Positions 60,525 to 64,000 of a DNA stretch of 64,000 bases are shown here, piece by piece; positions within the stretch are counted from its first letter, which is position 1, and every line of letters starts with the position of its first letter. A program made the position numbers and the translations under genes. The notes under the pieces are model-generated. The model saw only the letters and a list, made by a program, of their open reading frames with translations. It had not been told where the DNA came from and searched no databases. This DNA comes from Oscillospiraceae bacterium (GTDB lineage: Bacteria; Bacillota; Clostridia; Oscillospirales; Acutalibacteraceae), in contig SVOI01000001.1 in assembly GCA_015066465.1 (NCBI GenBank), forward strand, positions 62,001 through 126,000, given 5' to 3'.

Positions 60525-62030
60525 ATGAAAAAGACCAAAAAAATAATTGCTTTGGTTTTGGCTGTTTGTATGTTAATGGTGAGTTACTCAACCGTTGCAT
60601 TTGCAGGGGAGACTGACACGGGTATCGATTACACAATAATCGACCCATATGAAGATGTAAACTGGCTTACATATAAGCAATACAGAGCAGACCTTCATAA
60701 TCACACAACAGCAAGTGATGGTACTGACACTTTAAAGGATATGTTAGAGCAACAATATGAATATGGTTTTGATATTGCTGCAGTTACAGACCATGGCGTT
60801 GTAGATTACGGCTGGACTCGTCAATCAGTTATTCCTGCTATGGAAATTTTTATTGATTTATTCAAAGGCAGAGCAGGCGATATTGTTCCACTTGAATCAA
60901 AAGGTGGCGAAGCTGCTAATGGTAACACTTACTCACTTGAAACAAAAAAGGGCGGTAGCTATTATACACAGACTACTTCATCAGGAATTAAGCTTCACAG
61001 TATGTTAAGAGTGCCTTACGGTATTGAAAATAACCCAAGTTCACTTAACAACGCTCACGTTAACAGCTGGTTTGTTGATTATGGTCACGGCTTATTGGGT
61101 GGTACAAGTGACTATGAAACACCTATTAAAAACGTTCACGAAATGGGCGGACTTTCAGTAATTAACCACCCTGGTGAATATACAGGCGCTCGTGATGAGG
61201 ATTCTACTGAGGACGCTTATAATGAAAGCAAGGGTATGTACGGCTATTACATTGATAAATTTGCAAGTCTTCTTATAAATTATGATTCTTGCATTGGTAT
61301 TGATATTAACAGTAAGGGCGATGGCAGAACACGTTACGACAGAAAGCTCTGGGATATTCTTTTACAGAGAGTTACCCCAACCGGCAGAAACGTTTTAGCT
61401 ATTGCAACTTCTGATGCTCACTCAACTGATGCAGTTTTCACTGGCTATACAGAAATGGTAATGCCTGCTAATACAGTTGATAACTTAAGAGAATGTATGG
61501 AAAAAGGAGCATTTTTCGCTTGCAGTAAAAACTTAGGTAACCCTGTTGAAATTGCAGAAATTGCAAATTATTTAACAGAAAGCATTGACCCTACTGCTGT
61601 AAAGCTTGGTGAACAGTTAAAAGCAATGCAGGCAGAGGATGCTACAGCAAAATATGAAGCCCCAAAAGATGTAGAAGCTCCAAGAGTTACTGCTATTGCA
61701 GTTGACCAGAGTAGTGATACAATCACACTTGTTACTGCAGGTGCTAAAAATATCCGTTGGATTGCAAACGGCAAAACAATTGCAACAGGCAATAGCATTG
61801 ACCTTGATGACCACAAAAGAGAACTTGGCAATTACGTAAGAGCTGAGATTTTCGGTGAAGGTGGTATTGTTTATACTCAGGCATTTATGCTCGATTACGA
61901 AGGTGTTGCAGAATCAGATGGTGAGAAATTCACAGACCTCGGTTTCCTTGCAAGTATGATTCCAGATACACTTGTTAAGCTTTTAGGTGGACTTTCGATA
62001 TTTGACACAATTTACGGTTGGATTTCATAA
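60525..62030 (+). CDS. Exported PHP-domain phosphoesterase-like protein
   Basis: Signal peptide MKKTKKIIALVLAVCMLMVSYSTVAFAGE; PHP motifs RADLHNHTTASDGTDT, AVTDHGV, VINHPGE, ATSDAHS. Confidence 0.85.
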   Translation: MKKTKKIIALVLAVCMLMVSYSTVAFAGETDTGIDYTIIDPYEDVNWLTYKQYRADLHNHTTASDGTDTLKDMLEQQYEYGFDIAAVTDHGVVDYGWTRQSVIPAMEIFIDLFKGRAGDIVPLESKGGEAANGNTYSLETKKGGSYYTQTTSSGIKLHSMLRVPYGIENNPSSLNNAHVNSWFVDYGHGLLGGTSDYETPIKNVHEMGGLSVINHPGEYTGARDEDSTEDAYNESKGMYGYYIDKFASLLINYDSCIGIDINSKGDGRTRYDRKLWDILLQRVTPTGRNVLAIATSDAHSTDAVFTGYTEMVMPANTVDNLRECMEKGAFFACSKNLGNPVEIAEIANYLTESIDPTAVKLGEQLKAMQAEDATAKYEAPKDVEAPRVTAIAVDQSSDTITLVTAGAKNIRWIANGKTIATGNSIDLDDHKRELGNYVRAEIFGEGGIVYTQAFMLDYEGVAESDGEKFTDLGFLASMIPDTLVKLLGGLSIFDTIYGWIS

Positions 62031-62036
62031 TAAATG

Positions 62037-62075
62037 TGGATACACTTTAATTTTTAAAGTGTATCCATTTTTTTG
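62037..62075. terminator. Intrinsic terminator
   Basis: TGGATACACTTTAA-n-TTAAAGTGTATCCATTTTTTTG. Confidence 0.88.
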
Positions 62076-62137
62076 TTGTAATAATAATATAAATGTGATA
62101 AACTTAATAAGTATCTTATTAAAAGTGAGGGTTTAAT

Positions 62138-62407
62138 ATGAACGCTATTGTTACAGTTATTGGTAAAGACAGAGTTGGTATTATGGCTGGTGTTTGTGTT
62201 GCGTTTGAAAAAACAAATGTTAACGTTTTGGATATAAGCCAGACAATTCTTAAAGATATGTTTACTATGAATATGTTAGTTGATGTAAAGAATGCAAACG
62301 TAAGTTTTTCTGAGCTCGTTGATATTCTCAATAAAGAGGGCGAAAGACTTGGTGTAAGCATCCGCATTCAGCGTGAAGATATTTTTGATGCTATGCATAG
62401 AATATGA
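62138..62407 (+). CDS. ACT-domain protein (UPF0237)
   Basis: MNAIVTVIGKDRVGIMAGVCVAFEKTNVNVLDISQTILKDMFTMNMLVDV. Confidence 0.95.
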   Translation: MNAIVTVIGKDRVGIMAGVCVAFEKTNVNVLDISQTILKDMFTMNMLVDVKNANVSFSELVDILNKEGERLGVSIRIQREDIFDAMHRI

Positions 62408-62416
62408 GGTGCTAAA

Positions 62417-63775
62417 ATGCTTAATCAACACGAAATTATTGAAACCTTAAATATGATTGATGAACAGCATCTTGACATCCGTACAATTACTATGGGTATT
62501 TCTTTAAGAGATTGTGGTCATCCTGATGCGAAAATTTCTGCAACAAAAATGTATGATAAAATTACAAAGTATGCAGAAAACCTTGTTAAAACAGGTGAAG
62601 AAATAGAAAAGGAAATGGGAATTCCCATTATAAACAAAAGAATTTCTGTTACACCAATGGCAATTGCAGCTGAGTCAAGTGAGACTGAAGATTACACTAT
62701 TTTTGCAAAGGCTATGGATAATGCTGCAAAAGAATGTGGTGTTAATTTTATCGGTGGTTTTTCTGCTCTCGTGCAGAAAGGGTTTACAATAGGTGACAGA
62801 CGTCTTATAAATTCAATTCCATCTGCTTTAGCCGAGACTGATTTTGTTTGCTCATCTGTTAATGTTGGCTCTACAAAAGCGGGTATAAATATGGATGCAG
62901 TAAAATTAATGGGTAATATCATTAAAGATACTGCAGAAAGAACAAAAGAAAATGACGGCTTAGGCTGTGCAAAGCTTGTTGTGTTCTGTAATGCCGTTGA
63001 AGATAATCCATTTATGGCTGGTGCATTCCACGGTGTAGGTGAGCCTGAATGTGCAATAAACGTTGGTGTTTCAGGGCCTGGTGTTGTTTATAATGCTTTA
63101 AAGAGTGTTAAGGGTGCACCATTTGACGTTGTAGCTGAAACAGTTAAAAAGACTGCTTTTAAAATTACAAGAATGGGTCAGCTTATTGCCCGTGAAGCTT
63201 CATCACGTCTTAATGCAGAATTTGGTATTGTTGACTTAAGCCTTGCCCCAACTCCTGCAGTTGGTGACTCGGTTGCAAGAATTTTAGAAGAAATGGGACT
63301 TGAGACCTGTGGTACTCACGGCACAACGGCTGCTTTAGCACTTCTTAACGATGCTGTTAAAAAAGGTGGCGTAATGGCTTCTTCTTCAGTCGGTGGTCTT
63401 TCAGGTGCATTTATTCCTGTTTCTGAGGATGAGGGTATGATTGAAGCCGTTCACAAGGGCGTTCTCACGTTAGATAAGTTAGAAGCAATGACCTGTGTCT
63501 GCTCAGTTGGTCTTGATATGATTGCAGTTCCTGGCGATACAACTGCTGAAACGATTTCAGCAATTATTGCTGATGAAGCAGCTATTGGTATGATAAATCA
63601 GAAAACAACAGCTGTAAGAATTATTCCTGCTTTAAATAAAAAAGTGGGTGATGAAATTGAAATGGGCGGTCTTTTAGGTACTGCACCTGTAATGCCCGTT
63701 CATAAAGAGAGTAGTTACGATTTTATTATGCGTGGTGGCAGAATCCCTGCACCACTTAACAGTCTCAAAAACTAA
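62417..63775 (+). CDS. UPF0210 / DUF711 family protein
   Basis: [28 protein letters not shown]; partner of UPF0237 ACT protein, as commonly paired. Confidence 0.93.
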   Translation: MLNQHEIIETLNMIDEQHLDIRTITMGISLRDCGHPDAKISATKMYDKITKYAENLVKTGEEIEKEMGIPIINKRISVTPMAIAAESSETEDYTIFAKAMDNAAKECGVNFIGGFSALVQKGFTIGDRRLINSIPSALAETDFVCSSVNVGSTKAGINMDAVKLMGNIIKDTAERTKENDGLGCAKLVVFCNAVEDNPFMAGAFHGVGEPECAINVGVSGPGVVYNALKSVKGAPFDVVAETVKKTAFKITRMGQLIAREASSRLNAEFGIVDLSLAPTPAVGDSVARILEEMGLETCGTHGTTAALALLNDAVKKGGVMASSSVGGLSGAFIPVSEDEGMIEAVHKGVLTLDKLEAMTCVCSVGLDMIAVPGDTTAETISAIIADEAAIGMINQKTTAVRIIPALNKKVGDEIEMGGLLGTAPVMPVHKESSYDFIMRGGRIPAPLNSLKN

Positions 63776-63834
63776 ACTGTTTAAAATTCGTATACTATAT
63801 ATATAATAAATATATATTACTGAGAGGTGATAAA

Positions 63835-64000
63835 ATGCATTATAATGAGTTTTACAAAACTCTTATGAAAAAACTTGAATTGCCAGAGAGTGCAGAAAAA
63901 GAGTTTACAGAAGTTGTTAAACTTACAGATAAAAATTTAGAGTTGGGTAGAGAGCTTGATAAATTAATAATGCGTTTTATGTTCCCGAAAGCTCACGATA
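63835..64000 (+). CDS. Hypothetical protein, 3' truncated by window edge
   Basis: ATG after ctgagaggtgata; MHYNEFYKTLMKKLELPESAEKEFTEVVKLTDKNLELGRELDKLIMRFMFPKAHD, open to the end. Confidence 0.6.
   Translation, partial: MHYNEFYKTLMKKLELPESAEKEFTEVVKLTDKNLELGRELDKLIMRFMFPKAHD

Overview
This is a 64 kb chromosomal window from a low-GC Firmicute. Gene content and order suggest a gut Clostridia / Oscillospiraceae (Ruminococcus-like) lineage; this is inference. The first 20 kb is a conserved housekeeping run: recX-rimO-pgsA-cysS-yhbY, rimP-nusA-ylxR-ylxQ-infB-rbfA-nrnA-truB-ribF-rpe, then mecA, maf and proBAC. A small XRE-regulator cassette interrupts it between yhbY and rimP. The rest is more accessory: a fused ABC ATPase/FtsX exporter, a translationally coupled fucosidase / orphan membrane protein / DUF4091 operon with an MFS transporter, a radical SAM enzyme, and two dockerin-bearing proteins. 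One dockerin protein is about 1.4 kaa with an in-frame TGA in its signal peptide. Further on are malQ, a NagD-like HAD, glpK, a DinJ/YafQ toxin-antitoxin pair, a BlaI/BlaR1-like pair, CarD, rmuC, ksgA, an alpha-L-rhamnosidase, and a phosphodiester glycosidase / MFS / exported PHP cluster. No rRNA, tRNA, CRISPR array or intact transposase gene was recognised. The most interesting non-coding signals are: (1) a compact structured leader starting at about +1 of the carD transcript; (2) a 273 bp MITE-like element with 23 bp terminal inverted repeats and flanking TA dinucleotides; (3) a 290 bp inverted-repeat element ending in a terminator; (4) a pair of 95 bp direct repeats downstream of glpK; (5) operator/promoter architectures at the XRE, BlaI and DinJ loci. 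No single clearly new multi-gene defence or biosynthetic system is obvious. The best novelty candidates are the carD leader, the orphan membrane protein in the glycan operon, and the NAGPA/MFS/PHP cluster.
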